A stretch of 64,000 nucleotides of DNA from Desertimonas sp963786985 (GCA_963786985.1 CAWBBL010000018.1:1-64000); one strand, 5' to 3'; shown: positions 35,298 through 43,667, counted from the first letter of the stretch. Notes: generated from the sequence alone by a model not told the origin. Numbers and translations are program-made.

Positions 35298-35359
35298 CGC
35301 AACTCCCTTCGTGCGTCGTCAATTGTCACCAGTCGCACACGAGCGGCCAAACGCCGGTT

Positions 35360-35377
35360 GCCGGCAGTGCTGCCGGC
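35360..35377 (-). terminator. strong hairpin between the riboswitch candidate and metX
   Basis: GCCGGCAG-TG-CTGCCGGC is a perfect 8-bp-arm hairpin about 62 bases upstream of the metX ATG. It could be the expression platform (terminator or anti-terminator partner) of the leader element. Confidence 0.45.
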
Positions 35378-35384
35378 CACATCC

Positions 35385-35470
35385 CGCCGTGACGGCGGAG
35401 GCACCTTGGGGCGTTGACCAGGTTGCCGGGCCCGAGGAATCGGACCGCTCGAAATGCTCCGGCGAACGAT
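35385..35470 (-). promoter_or_regulatory. SAM riboswitch candidate (SAM-I/SAM-IV clan) upstream of metX
   Basis: On the minus strand, GGTCCGA-TTCC-TCGGGCC forms a hairpin. It is followed by the invariant-looking CCCGGCAACC and then, after a short stem, CCAAGGTGCC. These are the core blocks of SAM-binding aptamers. The location, in the leader of metX, is the expected one. I could not fold it or compare it with a covariance model, so the exact class is undecided. Confidence 0.6.
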
Positions 35471-35554
35471 AGCAAGCGGCAAGCCGTCGCACGCGGCTCG
35501 AAGGCCGTCGACCGGCGGTCACGCCGTGTTCACCGCCCGGCTACGTTGCCAGAG

Positions 35555-36803
35555 GTGCGAGTGGTGGTCGTGGGCGCCGGCGGCGTCGGCTCGGCGTTCG
35601 TGACGATCGCGTCGCGTCGTGAAGCAATCGACCACATCGTCGTCGCCGACATCGACGGGCGCCGGGCGGAACGGGCGGCGAGTACGGCGCGACAGACCAA
35701 CAGACGCCGGAAGGTCACCGCCACCACCGTCGACGCCGCCTCGGCCGAGTCGGTGGCCGAGCTCGCCCGGTCGTGCCGCGCCGACGTCGTCCTCAATGCC
35801 TGCGCGCCGCGGTACAACCCGGGCATCTTCGGCGGGGCGTTCGCCGCCGGCGTGCACTACCTCGACATGGCGATGCACCTGTCGGTTCCGCACGCGGAGC
35901 GACCGTTCAGCGATGTCGGCGGGTTGCTCGGCGAGGAACAGCTCGCCGCTTCCGCCGTCGTGGGAAGAGCGCGGGCAGCTGGCGATCGTGGGCATGGGGG
36001 TCGAGCCCGGATTCTCCGACGTCGTGGCCCGCTATGCCAGCGATCACCTCTTCTCGCGCATCGACGAGATCGGTGTCCACGATGGTGCCGACCTCGTCGT
36101 CGACGGTTACGACTTCGCCCCGACGTTCTCGATCTGGACGACGATCGAGGAGTGTCTCAATCCACCGATCGTGTACGAGCGCGACCGCGGCTGGTTCACC
36201 ACGGCCCCGTTCAGCGAGCCGGAGATCTTCCCGTTTCCCGAGGGCATCGGGCCGTTGTCGTGCGTGAACGTCGAGCACGAGGAGGTCGTGTTGATGCCCC
36301 GGTGGCTCGACGTCGGACGGGTCACGTTCAAGTACGGGCTCGGCCAGGAGTTCATCGACGTCCTCCAGACGTTGCACAAGTTGGGTCTCGACGGAACCGA
36401 CCTCATCGACGTCAAAGGCGCCGCAGTCTCCCCCCGCGACGTGGTCGCCGCCGTGCTGCCGGACCCGTCATCACTCGGCAAGGACATGCGCGGCAAGACG
36501 TGTGCGGGCTCATGGGTGCGCGGCGCCGGACCGGACGGCGAGGACCGCTCGATCTACCTCTATCACGTCGTCGACAACGCCTGGTCGATGCGCGAGTTCG
36601 GTCACCAGGCCGTTGTCTGGCAGACGGCGGTGATGCCGGCGGTGGCCATCGAGATGCTCGCCACCGGCGCATGGAGCGGAGCCGGAGTTCTCGGTCCCGA
36701 GGCCTTCAGCGCCGACCCCTTCCTCGAACTGCTCGACGAGCAGGGGGTCGAGTGGGAGTGGGACGACTGGCCCGCACCGATGCCCATCGGCGTCGCCCAC
36801 TGA
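35555..36803 (+). CDS. saccharopine dehydrogenase family NAD(P)-binding protein, one frameshift
   Basis: A GTG at 35555 starts VRVVVVGAGGVGSAFVTIAS, a clean Rossmann fold. ADVVLNACAPRYNPGIFGGA and GVHYLDMAMH follow. Near 35960 one extra G (GTCGTGGGAAG) shifts the frame. The reading continues as WEERGQLAIVGMGVEPGFSD, then IGVHDGADL, EIFPFPEGIGPLSCVNVEHE and a C-terminal catalytic-type domain to 36803. Restored length is about 415 residues, normal for the Lys9/saccharopine-reductase-like family, whose members join or split amino-acid adducts (saccharopine, carboxyspermidines). No lysine or polyamine genes are adjacent. Either a true pseudogene or a base error. Confidence 0.8.
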
Positions 36804-36894
36804 CCGTCGTTCTGGGCGGTTACCGATTCATTGGTCGATTCCCGGACGCCAACGTCGTCACCGCGACCAACGAACCGCCGGCCGGGCAGTCTGC

Positions 36895-37401
36895 CTAGGC
36901 AGTGCGGCCGATCACCGGCTGGGCGAACCGCAGGTGCTGGTCGAAGCCCGCCTCGTAGGGCAGGAACCCGTTGCGGTCGGGGTAGACGAGTTGGGCGAGC
37001 TCGAAGTCGTCGCCCCGGTACCACGCCTGCGCCGTCGCGAAGAGCTCGCGCCACTCGTCGAGGTCGACCGGGGCGAAGCAGCAACGCAACTCATTGTCGA
37101 GCAGACCGACGAGCTCCACGGCCATCGGGATCTCGGTCCCCGTGGCGAGCGTGTCGCGCACGAGACCGAGCAGGCCCCGAGCGGCGACAGGCGTCAGCCC
37201 GAAGACGGTGACTTCGGGGAAGCGAACGTGCTCGGGGAAGTTGATCGTGTACGAGTATCCGGCTCGGGGCGGGGCGCTGTCGGGATCAGGGGGAACGACC
37301 TCCAAGGCGAAGCCGTCCGTCTCGATCATCCACTCGATCTTCTCGAGGTCGCTCATCGACCCCCATTTGTCGGCGAGGGGGTCGCGGGAATCGGCGTTCA
37401 C
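36895..37401 (-). CDS. DUF4262 domain-containing protein
   Basis: The protein has 168 residues from ATG 37401. The central segment GYSYTINFPEHVRFPEVTVFGL matches the DUF4262 pattern (G-x-x-Y-T-x-G-x-x-x-x-x-x-P-E-h). Later come ELVGLLDNELRCCFAPV and AWYRGDDFELAQLVYPD with GFLPYEAGFD. Function is unknown; the family is small, soluble and widespread in actinobacteria. Start alternatives include the internal ATG at MSDLEK. It is convergent with the saccharopine-type gene, with a repeat-like spacer (motif GTTCTGGGCGG at 36808) between. Confidence 0.7.
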   Translation of the reverse strand: MNADSRDPLADKWGSMSDLEKIEWMIETDGFALEVVPPDPDSAPPRAGYSYTINFPEHVRFPEVTVFGLTPVAARGLLGLVRDTLATGTEIPMAVELVGLLDNELRCCFAPVDLDEWRELFATAQAWYRGDDFELAQLVYPDRNGFLPYEAGFDQHLRFAQPVIGRTA

Positions 37402-37671
37402 GCCCCCAGCTTGCCCGCTGGGTCCGCGATCGTCGCCGGGAAGTGGACCTCACCCGAGTCGCGACGCAAGCACGATTTGTGAAAACACCGTCCTGAGATC
37501 ACGACACCATTGATTCGGTATTTTTTCTGCCGGCCACCCAGCGAGGACTGATTTCTTTTTCTTGTGGCCCAAGTAGCGCGGACTGGTTTATTAACAAGAC
37601 ACGAGTCGTGAATCTCTGTACGGTCGGCTGTACTGGTCAGGCGGCCAGGTCCGAACGGGGGGAGACGGCGG
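37402..37671. other. AT-rich divergent intergenic region
   Basis: About 270 bases, notably AT-rich for this genome (TATTTTTTCTG, TTTCTTTTTCTTG, TTTATTAACAAG around 37520-37600). It precedes the small secreted repeat protein and likely holds its promoter. A GGGGGGAG ribosome-binding site lies near 37659-37665. No gene is seen in it. Confidence 0.45.
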
Positions 37672-37963
37672 ATGAAGCGTTTAGTGGGTACAGCAACTTT
37701 GGCGATCCTGGGAATATCGTCCTCGGCCCAAGCGGCGGTGGATCCGGACCCTGTCGAGGAGCCGGAGATTGTTGATGTCGCAGCCCGAGGTCGTGTGGAC
37801 GGGCGACGTCAAGGATCACATCGGCTATGGCCAAATCGCCGTATGGACGGGCGACGTCAAGGATCACATCGGCTATGGCCAAGTCGCCGTATGGGCCGGC
37901 GATGTCAAGGATCACATCGGCTATGGCCCGGTGGTGGTGGTCGAGGTCGATACTGGCGGCTAG
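37672..37963 (+). CDS. small secreted protein with three 16-residue repeats, apparently frameshifted
   Basis: The ATG at 37672 opens a signal peptide (MKRLVGTATLAILGISSSAQA) followed by an acidic segment. Near 37775-37785 the frame that makes sense changes, giving QPEVV and then three copies of VWTGDVKDHIGYGQIA-type units, ending VVVVEVDTGG at a stop at 37963. The first frame alone would translate the repeat as Arg/Gly/His-rich text and run on past 38100, which is less plausible. Mature length would be about 75 residues. The function is unknown; a repeated acidic GDVKDHIGYG unit could be a surface or metal-binding motif. Confidence 0.5.
37793..37936 (+). repeat. three tandem 48-bp repeats
   Basis: Units start at 37793, 37841 and 37889 (GTGTGG/GTATGG starts), each containing GACGTCAAGGATCACATCGG or a one-base variant. 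They encode the 16-residue unit of the small secreted protein. No spacers separate them, so this is not a CRISPR array. Confidence 0.9.
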
Positions 37964-38073
37964 TCGACAACCGTCGCAACCTTGCAAGTGCCGCATGTCG
38001 CCGTCGGGCCACCTGTTGCTCCAGGACCGGGATCGTCGAACGGACACCGAGCCGCCGGGGCGCCGAGAAAACT

Positions 38074-38103
38074 TTCGACAAGGGTCGCCGGCGCCGGTAC
38101 CCT
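38074..38103 (+). promoter_or_regulatory. possible promoter for the secreted protein at 38181
   Basis: TTCGAC (38074) and TACCCT (38098) are spaced 18 bases apart, about 75 bases upstream of a strong GGGAGGAATCAC ribosome-binding site and ATG 38181. It is a reasonable but weak sigma-70-like match. Confidence 0.3.
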
Positions 38104-38180
38104 GCGCCCTCCGCCGACTCGACCGGTCGGTGGATCACTGCACGAGCTTCGGCGGCGGAACGCCGGGCGGGAGGAATCAC

Positions 38181-39128
38181 ATGACACCTGACAACACACC
38201 TTGGACTGCGCGCGCCCGGCATCTCGTCGGCGCGGCGGTCTGTGCTGGAACACTGGTCGCTGCTGGCGCCGGGGCTGCGTCGGCGACGACCGTGCCCGTC
38301 GACACAGCACCAGCCGACAGCGCGGCACCTGCGGATTCGGCTGCCCCGGCCGAGCCGGTGGCGATCGCGGTGACGCTCACCGCGTCGGGGATCGAGGGAC
38401 TGCCCGACGACCTCGTTGCCGGCGTCGTCGACATCACGGTCACCACCGAGACCGAAGCCGTCGACGGGGAAATCGACTTCACCCTCGTCGAGCCGGGCAC
38501 CGATGTCGCGACGTTCACGGAAGGCCTCGCCCCCCTCTTCGAAGGTGGCCCCTTCCCCGACTTCTTCCTCAACAACGTCGGAGTCGTCGGGCACACGATC
38601 ACCACACTCGACGCCGGCGACTACATCGTGTGGTCCGAGCTGGCCTCGGATGATGAAGGAGCCTCCGGCGAGATCGTCGCCGTGCCGCTGACGGTCGGCG
38701 AAGGTGACGACGACGCCGTGATCCCAGAGACCGACGGCAGCATCCGCGCCGGCGACTATGTGTTCGACGCCGACGTGACAGCCGGCGGAACCTCCGTCAC
38801 GTTCACCAACTCGAGCGACAACCAGTTCCACCACGTGGTCCTGATGGACTTCGGCACCAACGATCCGGCGCTCGTCGCCGAGGTCCTTCCGGCATTCCTC
38901 GAGAGCGAGGAGGACGCACCGCCGCCGGAGGGCATCGACATGGAGCAGGTCAACCCGGACTTCGCCGGCTCGCCCGTCTTCGGGCCAGGGTCGAGCGGCA
39001 CGTTCGACGTGACGTTCGAGGAAGGGCACACCTACGTCGCGCTGTGCTTCATCCAGGATCGCGAAGGTGGCCTCCCGCACGCCATCCAGCACCAGATGAT
39101 CGACGTCTTCCAGGTCGGCGCCGGCTGA
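38181..39128 (+). CDS. secreted protein of unknown function (possible cupredoxin-like C-terminus)
   Basis: The protein has 315 residues from ATG 38181 after GGGAGGAATCAC. Residues 1-36 are a signal peptide (ARHLVGAAVCAGTLVAAGAG, ending ASA). An Ala/Asp/Pro-rich linker follows. Two beta-rich domains come next: about residues 55-180 (ITVTTETEAVDGEIDFTLVE, PDFFLNNVGVVGHTITTLDA) and 190-312 (RAGDYVFDADVTAGGTSVTF, NQFHHVVLMDFG, GTFDVTFEEGHTYVALCFIQ). The HH, C and HAIQHQM residues in the second domain resemble a copper-protein layout, but this is only a resemblance. It has its own ribosome-binding site and is followed by a strong hairpin. Confidence 0.65.
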   Translation: MTPDNTPWTARARHLVGAAVCAGTLVAAGAGAASATTVPVDTAPADSAAPADSAAPAEPVAIAVTLTASGIEGLPDDLVAGVVDITVTTETEAVDGEIDFTLVEPGTDVATFTEGLAPLFEGGPFPDFFLNNVGVVGHTITTLDAGDYIVWSELASDDEGASGEIVAVPLTVGEGDDDAVIPETDGSIRAGDYVFDADVTAGGTSVTFTNSSDNQFHHVVLMDFGTNDPALVAEVLPAFLESEEDAPPPEGIDMEQVNPDFAGSPVFGPGSSGTFDVTFEEGHTYVALCFIQDREGGLPHAIQHQMIDVFQVGAG

Positions 39129-39137
39129 TCTCGACGG

Positions 39138-39179
39138 CATCTCGGCCGGGGACCGCCGATACGGTCCCCGGCCGAGATG
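39138..39179. terminator. 17-bp-arm perfect hairpin containing the SURF1 start codon
   Basis: CATCTCGGCCGGGGACC (39138-39154) pairs perfectly with GGTCCCCGGCCGAGATG (39163-39179) around an 8-base loop. It follows the stop at 39128, as a terminator would. Its right arm ends exactly with the ATG (39177-39179) of the SURF1 gene. Confidence 0.7.
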
Positions 39180-39914
39180 TACCGGTTCCTGCTCCGCCCG
39201 CGCTGGATCGCCTTCACGGTGGTCGTCGTGGCGGCCATCGTCACGATGGTCAATCTCGGGTTCTGGCAACTGCGTCGCCTCGACGAACGGCGAGCCTTCA
39301 ACGACGCCGTCGCGGCGCGGATCGACGCGCCGGCGGTCGCGCTCGACGAACTCGTGCCGCCGAATGCAGGAGTCGGCGACGACGAGTTGCGCGCCGTCGA
39401 GTGGCGACCGGTGGAAGCGTCCGGGCGCTACTTACCGGACGAGGAGTTCCTGGTTGTCAACCGTTCACAAGGCGGGCGGGCCGGAGACAACGTCGTCACC
39501 CCGTTGCTGCTCGACGACGGGCGGGTCCTCCTCGTCACCCGCGGCTTCGTCCCGCTCGACAACGAATGGTCCCCGGCACCGACCGGCGACGTCACGATCG
39601 AAGGCCGGCTGCGCCGCTCCCAAACACGACGGACGGGGGCGTTGTCCGACGCTGGTGAAGGGGAGTTGACCGAAGCCCAACGGATCGACATTCCGCGGCT
39701 GACTGCCCAGCTGCCCGGTGATGTCGTGCCGATGTACGTCGAGCTGACCGGCTCCGACCCCGCGGCGGCCGGTGAACTTCCCGAGCCGGTCGTTGTGCCA
39801 TCACTCGACGAGGGACCGCATCTGTCGTACGCCGTGCAGTGGTTCCTGTTCTCCGGCCTCGCGGCGATCGGCTGGGTCCTGGCGGTGCGCAAGAGTCGTA
39901 AAGTTCGCCCATGA
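39177..39914 (+). CDS. SURF1 family cytochrome oxidase biogenesis protein
   Basis: The protein has 245 residues, starting MYRFLLRPRWIAFTVVVVAA, the usual actinobacterial SURF1 N-terminus. One membrane helix lies at about residues 10-28 and a second near the C-terminus (SYAVQWFLFSGLAAIGWVLA, about 212-232). Between are FWQLRRLDER, WRPVEASGRYLPDEEFLVVN, LLVTRGFVPLDNEW, VTIEGRLRRSQ and MYVELTGSDP. Family role: heme or assembly factor for aa3-type cytochrome c oxidase, inner membrane. The start codon lies in a hairpin arm, so initiation may be leaderless or coupled. Its stop overlaps the start of the next gene by 4 bases. Confidence 0.85.
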   Translation: MYRFLLRPRWIAFTVVVVAAIVTMVNLGFWQLRRLDERRAFNDAVAARIDAPAVALDELVPPNAGVGDDELRAVEWRPVEASGRYLPDEEFLVVNRSQGGRAGDNVVTPLLLDDGRVLLVTRGFVPLDNEWSPAPTGDVTIEGRLRRSQTRRTGALSDAGEGELTEAQRIDIPRLTAQLPGDVVPMYVELTGSDPAAAGELPEPVVVPSLDEGPHLSYAVQWFLFSGLAAIGWVLAVRKSRKVRP

Positions 39915-41389
39915 GGCAGCTGTCCGGGATGGACGCGACGTTCCTCAACATGGAGACCCCCAGCACGTTCGGTCACGTCTCCTCGCTCAACCTGTTCGAC
40001 GTCAGCGCGGTCGGCGGCGACGGATTCTTCGAAGCGACCCGCGGCCTCGTCGAGCAACGGCTGGGGCTGCTCGTCCCGTTCCGGCGACGGCTCGTCGAGG
40101 TACCACTCGGGCTCGATCTGCCGTATTGGATCGAGGACCCCGACTTCGACCTCGACTTCCACGTTCGTCACCATGCGGTGCCAGCGCCCGGCACGCCGGA
40201 GCAGCTGAGCGACGTCGTCAGTCGGATCCACGCCCGCCCGCTCGACCGTTCCCGACCGCTGTGGGAGCTGTACGTGATCGACGGAGTCGACGATGGGCGG
40301 ATGGCGGCCACGTTCACCAAGGTCCACCACGCCACGATCGACGGTGCGTCGGGGGCGATGATGCTCGCCGCCCTGCTCGACCTCGATCCTGAGGGGTCAA
40401 CCCCCGAGCCGGTGCCGTGGCAGCCCGAAGCGGTGCCGAGCGATCGTCAGCTGCTCGAACGGACGATGCTGGAGTACGTCAAGCGCCCGGAGAAGTTCAT
40501 CCGCCTCTCGGTGCGGGCGATGCGCGAGTTGTCCGCGGCGACGCGCCACGGGGGGCTACGGGTGATGGCCGACGTGCTCGCCCAGCCGGTTCCCGGGCCG
40601 CTCGGCGACTTCATGCGCCGCCGGCTGCGCGGTACCGACCAGGAGATCGACCATCCGCCGGCCTTACCGCTGACAGCCGCGCCACGCACCCCGTGGAACG
40701 CCTCGATCGGCGCCCACCGCCGCTTCGCCTACACGACCGTGCCGCTCGCCGACGCCAAGTCCGTGCGTCGCGCCATTGGCTGCACGTTCAACGACGTCGT
40801 CATGGCGCTGTGCTCGGGGACCTTGCGCCGCTACCTGACGAAGCACGACTGCCTGCCCGACGAGCCGTTGATCGCCATGGTGCCGGTCAGCGTCCGCACC
40901 GGTTCGGAACAGGACAACTACCAGAACCGGGTGTCGGCGTTGTTCGCCGACCTGGCCACCAACGAACCCGACCCGCGCCGGCGCATCAACCGGCTGAAGG
41001 CCACGATGGACCGGGCCAAGACCGACTTCCGGGCGATTCCCGCCGAGGCACTGCAGGATTTCACACAGTTCGCCCCACCGGCGATCGCCGCCCGGGCGAT
41101 GCGCATGTTCAGCCGGCTGCGCATCGTCGACCGCACCGCTCCGCCGTTCAACTTGGTCATCTCCAACGTGCCCGGCCCGAGCGTCCCGCTGTACGGCGCC
41201 GGCGCCGAGCTGCTGCACTTCTACCCGGTGTCGGCGATTGTCGACGGCATCGGCCTGAACATCACGGTGCAGAGTTACAACGGCAACCTCGATTTCGGCT
41301 TCGTGTGCGACCGCGACCTCGTGCCCGATGTCTGGCTGATGGCCGACCTGCTCCAAGAGAGCATGGCCGAGCTACTCACGCTCACCTGA
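39911..41389 (+). CDS. wax ester synthase / diacylglycerol acyltransferase (WS/DGAT) family
   Basis: The protein has 492 residues from ATG 39911 (MRQLSGMDATFLNMETP). The catalytic H-H-x-x-x-D-G motif is HHATIDGASG. Other family blocks are the N-terminal PFRRRLVEVPLG and FDLDFHVRHHAVP, the central NDVVMALCSGTLRRYL, and C-terminal NLVISNVPGPSVPLY and YNGNLDFGFVCD. Such enzymes esterify fatty alcohols or diacylglycerol with acyl-CoA for storage lipids at the membrane. It is translationally coupled to SURF1 (ATGA overlap), a neighbourhood with no obvious functional link. Confidence 0.9.
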   Translation: MRQLSGMDATFLNMETPSTFGHVSSLNLFDVSAVGGDGFFEATRGLVEQRLGLLVPFRRRLVEVPLGLDLPYWIEDPDFDLDFHVRHHAVPAPGTPEQLSDVVSRIHARPLDRSRPLWELYVIDGVDDGRMAATFTKVHHATIDGASGAMMLAALLDLDPEGSTPEPVPWQPEAVPSDRQLLERTMLEYVKRPEKFIRLSVRAMRELSAATRHGGLRVMADVLAQPVPGPLGDFMRRRLRGTDQEIDHPPALPLTAAPRTPWNASIGAHRRFAYTTVPLADAKSVRRAIGCTFNDVVMALCSGTLRRYLTKHDCLPDEPLIAMVPVSVRTGSEQDNYQNRVSALFADLATNEPDPRRRINRLKATMDRAKTDFRAIPAEALQDFTQFAPPAIAARAMRMFSRLRIVDRTAPPFNLVISNVPGPSVPLYGAGAELLHFYPVSAIVDGIGLNITVQSYNGNLDFGFVCDRDLVPDVWLMADLLQESMAELLTLT

Positions 41390-41400
41390 CGCCCGACCCC

Positions 41401-41450
41401 CCGAACCAGACCGAGGCCAATTGTGAGCAAGATGTTGCTCACAATTGGCC
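41401..41450. repeat. 50-bp direct repeat with internal palindrome, copy 1
   Basis: The palindrome GGCCAATTGTGAGCAA-GATG-TTGCTCACAATTGGCC spans 41415-41450 with perfect 16-bp arms. Together with 14 preceding bases it repeats at 42430-42479 with three mismatches. It lies 11 bases after the WS/DGAT stop and can also act as a terminator. Confidence 0.85.
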
Positions 41451-41462
41451 CTGATCTGCGGG

Positions 41463-42455
41463 ATGTTCCGCTTCGGCCGCCGGTCGACGCCCAGGTCGGG
41501 TGTGATCGAACATCCTGCTGTCGCAGCGCTGCTCGCGGCCCAGCACGGCGTCGTGTCGAGCCGCCAACTCGAAGCCGTCGGAGTCTCGCGCCGGGCGGTT
41601 GGCTACGCCCGAGAGCGCGGGGCGTTCATCGCGGTACTGCCTGGTGTGCTCCGCTCGGGCGCCCACCCCGAGTCCTTCGAGTCCCGGGCGATGGCGGTCC
41701 AGCTGTACGTCGAGCCCGACGGTGTCCTCAGCGGACCCACGGCCGGGCGGCTGCTCGGACTGCGCGGGATGCCGATCGGCACGATCGTCGCCGCCGTCGT
41801 CAGGCGTCGGCGGAACTCGCTGCCCAGCTGGGTGTCGGTCAACCGCTACTCGTGGCTCGACCTCGACACCGACGTGCGTCAGGCCGGGAGCTTCCGCGTC
41901 CTCAAACCGCTCCCGATGCTGCTGACGTTGGCTGCGTCGTTCAACGACCACCGCTTCGAGCGAGCGGCCGAGGACGTGTGGCACCACGGCTTGGCGACGC
42001 CCTTGGACGCCGTCGCGTACCTGGACCTGATCCGCGGCGAGGGACGATCCGGCGTCGCCCGCTTCGAGCGATGGCTGGAACGAGCGGTGACCCGCGCCCG
42101 ACCGAGCCAGAGCGGTCTGGAGCACGACCTCTTGACGGCGATCCGCCGGTGCGGGCTGCCGGAGCCCGTCCGGCAACACCCCGTCCACCTGCCGTCCGGC
42201 GAGCTGATCCACCTCGATCTGGCGTGGCCAGAGGTGCTCCTGGGAGTCGAGCCCGGGCACTCGTGGTGGCACGGTGGCGACCTCAAGATGCGTGCGGACA
42301 TGGCCCGGGATCGGGCGTGTGGGCAGCTTGGATGGCACATCGTGCGCTACGACGAGTCACTCCGCAGCGACCTTGTCGGCGTCGGTCGGGAGCTGCAGAC
42401 GATCTACCGCCAGCGCGCCAAGGTGACCTCCGAACAAGACCGAGGCCGATTGTGA
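41463..42455 (+). CDS. AbiEi/DUF559-like protein with a C-terminal Vsr/restriction-endonuclease-like fold
   Basis: The start is probably ATG 41463 (MFRFGRRSTPRSG) or GTG 41499; the longest frame would begin with a TTG inside the palindrome and is less credible. Residues about 15-70 form an AbiEi-like winged-helix leader (VAALLAAQHGVVSSRQLEAV, then RRAVGYARERGAF). The C-terminus (about residues 215-320) has SGLEHDLLTAIRRCGLPEPV, LIHLDLAWPEVLLGVEPG and GWHIVRYDESL, which follow the E-x(n)-D-x-x-W/E-x-x pattern of DUF559-type nucleases. It is likely a small accessory nuclease-like or antitoxin-like protein. The gene is flanked by near-identical 50-bp repeats; its stop codon lies in the second palindrome. 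Confidence 0.65.
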   Translation: MFRFGRRSTPRSGVIEHPAVAALLAAQHGVVSSRQLEAVGVSRRAVGYARERGAFIAVLPGVLRSGAHPESFESRAMAVQLYVEPDGVLSGPTAGRLLGLRGMPIGTIVAAVVRRRRNSLPSWVSVNRYSWLDLDTDVRQAGSFRVLKPLPMLLTLAASFNDHRFERAAEDVWHHGLATPLDAVAYLDLIRGEGRSGVARFERWLERAVTRARPSQSGLEHDLLTAIRRCGLPEPVRQHPVHLPSGELIHLDLAWPEVLLGVEPGHSWWHGGDLKMRADMARDRACGQLGWHIVRYDESLRSDLVGVGRELQTIYRQRAKVTSEQDRGRL

Positions 42456-42479
42456 GCAAGATCTTGCTCACAATTGGCC
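42430..42479. repeat. 50-bp direct repeat with internal palindrome, copy 2
   Basis: The inverted repeat spans 42443-42480 with 18-bp arms (one mismatch) around a 2-base loop. It lies between convergent genes, whose stop codons are inside it or touch it. Confidence 0.85.
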
Positions 42480-43667
42480 TCAGAGTTGGCGGCGCCAGGC
42501 TCGGGCGAGACGTTCGGCGAGCAGGAGGACCGGGACGTAGGTGCCCGATGGCGGTGTCGTCGGGAGCACGGAGGCGTCGGCGACGAAGAGGTCGTCGTAG
42601 CCGGCGACGGCGCCGTGCTCGTCGACCACCGATCCCATCGCGCACGTCGACGTGGCGTGGGCATAGCCGCCGAAGCCATCGGCGACCCGCGCATCGGCAA
42701 TGACGTCGGTGAACGGCGCCGTGGTCAACAGCTCGTGGACCATCTCGACCCCTGCGGCGAGGCGCACGGTGTCGGCCTCGCCGAGCTGACCGAAGTCGAC
42801 GACCGGGGGCGCTGCCGGGTCGCCAGGGTTCTCGGCATCGAGGCGCACCGTGCCGCGGCGTTGATTGGCGAGCAGCCCGACAAGCAGGGCGGCGTGCCCT
42901 GGACGACGCGGTCCGAGATGGTTCATCGCCACCACCTCGATCACCCCCCGGCGCACGACCACCCCGGTGACGAGGCGGCGGGCGGCCCCGGCGTCGTTCT
43001 CGCGCAACGTCAACTCGACGACGCGCCCGACGTGGTCGCTCAGCCGAACACCGACACCGGCAGTAGCGACGCCCGAACGCAGCAGTAACGCTGGTGTGTG
43101 AATCGCCCCCGCGGCGCACACGACCCGGTCGGCAGCGATCACGTCGCCCTCGGCGGTGACGACCCCGTTCGCCGACCGCCCAGCGAACCGGATCGTCGCC
43201 ACGACGCGGTCGGTGATCACGTCGAGGTTCGGTCGCGACATCGCCGCAACGAGGTATGCGTCCGCGCTGCTCGACTGGCTGAGCAGCGCCGGAGCGGCGT
43301 CGTCGCAGGTCGCCAGCAAGGCCCGATCGATGACGCCCAACTCGTCGTCGGCCACAACGCGACGAGGAATCGGCAGGTCAGCGAGATCGACCTCACTGGC
43401 TCCGGACAGCACGCCACCGCTCACGGCGCTCGACCCGCCGAGACCACGGCCCTGGGGGTACGGCCGCGGACCACCCTCGCCGTCCGTGGCGGACAGCCCC
43501 GCCCACAACGCCCCCGGCACAGCGAGATCTTCGAGATAGCTCACTGACCGCGGCCCGCGCGGCGGACCGGCTTCAACGAGCGTGACGTGGTTGTGCTGGT
43601 CCTCGGTCAGCCGAGCGGCCAGGACACAGCCAGCCGTTCCGCCACCGGCGATCAGCCAGTGCGTCAC
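42480..43667 (-). CDS. short GMC-family oxidoreductase
   Basis: The protein has 395 residues from ATG 43667. It starts with the FAD motif WLIAGGGTAGCVLAARL. It has the GMC loop GRGLGGSSAVSGGVLSG and CAAGAIHTPALLLRSG, and ends with HATSTCAMG (catalytic His region) and VLPTTPPSGTYVPVLLLAER. It is about 100 residues shorter than typical GMC enzymes because the substrate-binding middle is compact. Compact actinobacterial GMC proteins include mycofactocin-system MftG-like forms, but no mft genes are in this window. Expected reaction: flavin-dependent oxidation of an alcohol, substrate unknown. It is divergent from no neighbour and ends in the repeat at 42480. Confidence 0.8.
   Translation of the reverse strand: MTHWLIAGGGTAGCVLAARLTEDQHNHVTLVEAGPPRGPRSVSYLEDLAVPGALWAGLSATDGEGGPRPYPQGRGLGGSSAVSGGVLSGASEVDLADLPIPRRVVADDELGVIDRALLATCDDAAPALLSQSSSADAYLVAAMSRPNLDVITDRVVATIRFAGRSANGVVTAEGDVIAADRVVCAAGAIHTPALLLRSGVATAGVGVRLSDHVGRVVELTLRENDAGAARRLVTGVVVRRGVIEVVAMNHLGPRRPGHAALLVGLLANQRRGTVRLDAENPGDPAAPPVVDFGQLGEADTVRLAAGVEMVHELLTTAPFTDVIADARVADGFGGYAHATSTCAMGSVVDEHGAVAGYDDLFVADASVLPTTPPSGTYVPVLLLAERLARAWRRQL

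Noticed and set aside
37793..37936. possible CRISPR-like or regulatory direct repeats
   Set aside because: The 48-base units are contiguous without spacers and encode a regular peptide repeat.
41415..41450. lac-operator-like site (AATTGTGAGC)
   Set aside because: The similarity is limited to a half-site. The element is a gene-end palindrome repeated at 42443 and no LacI gene is nearby.
41445..41462. TTG start of the AbiEi/DUF559-like gene
   Set aside because: It lies inside the palindrome arm, and the added residues look non-conserved. ATG 41463 or GTG 41499 is preferred.
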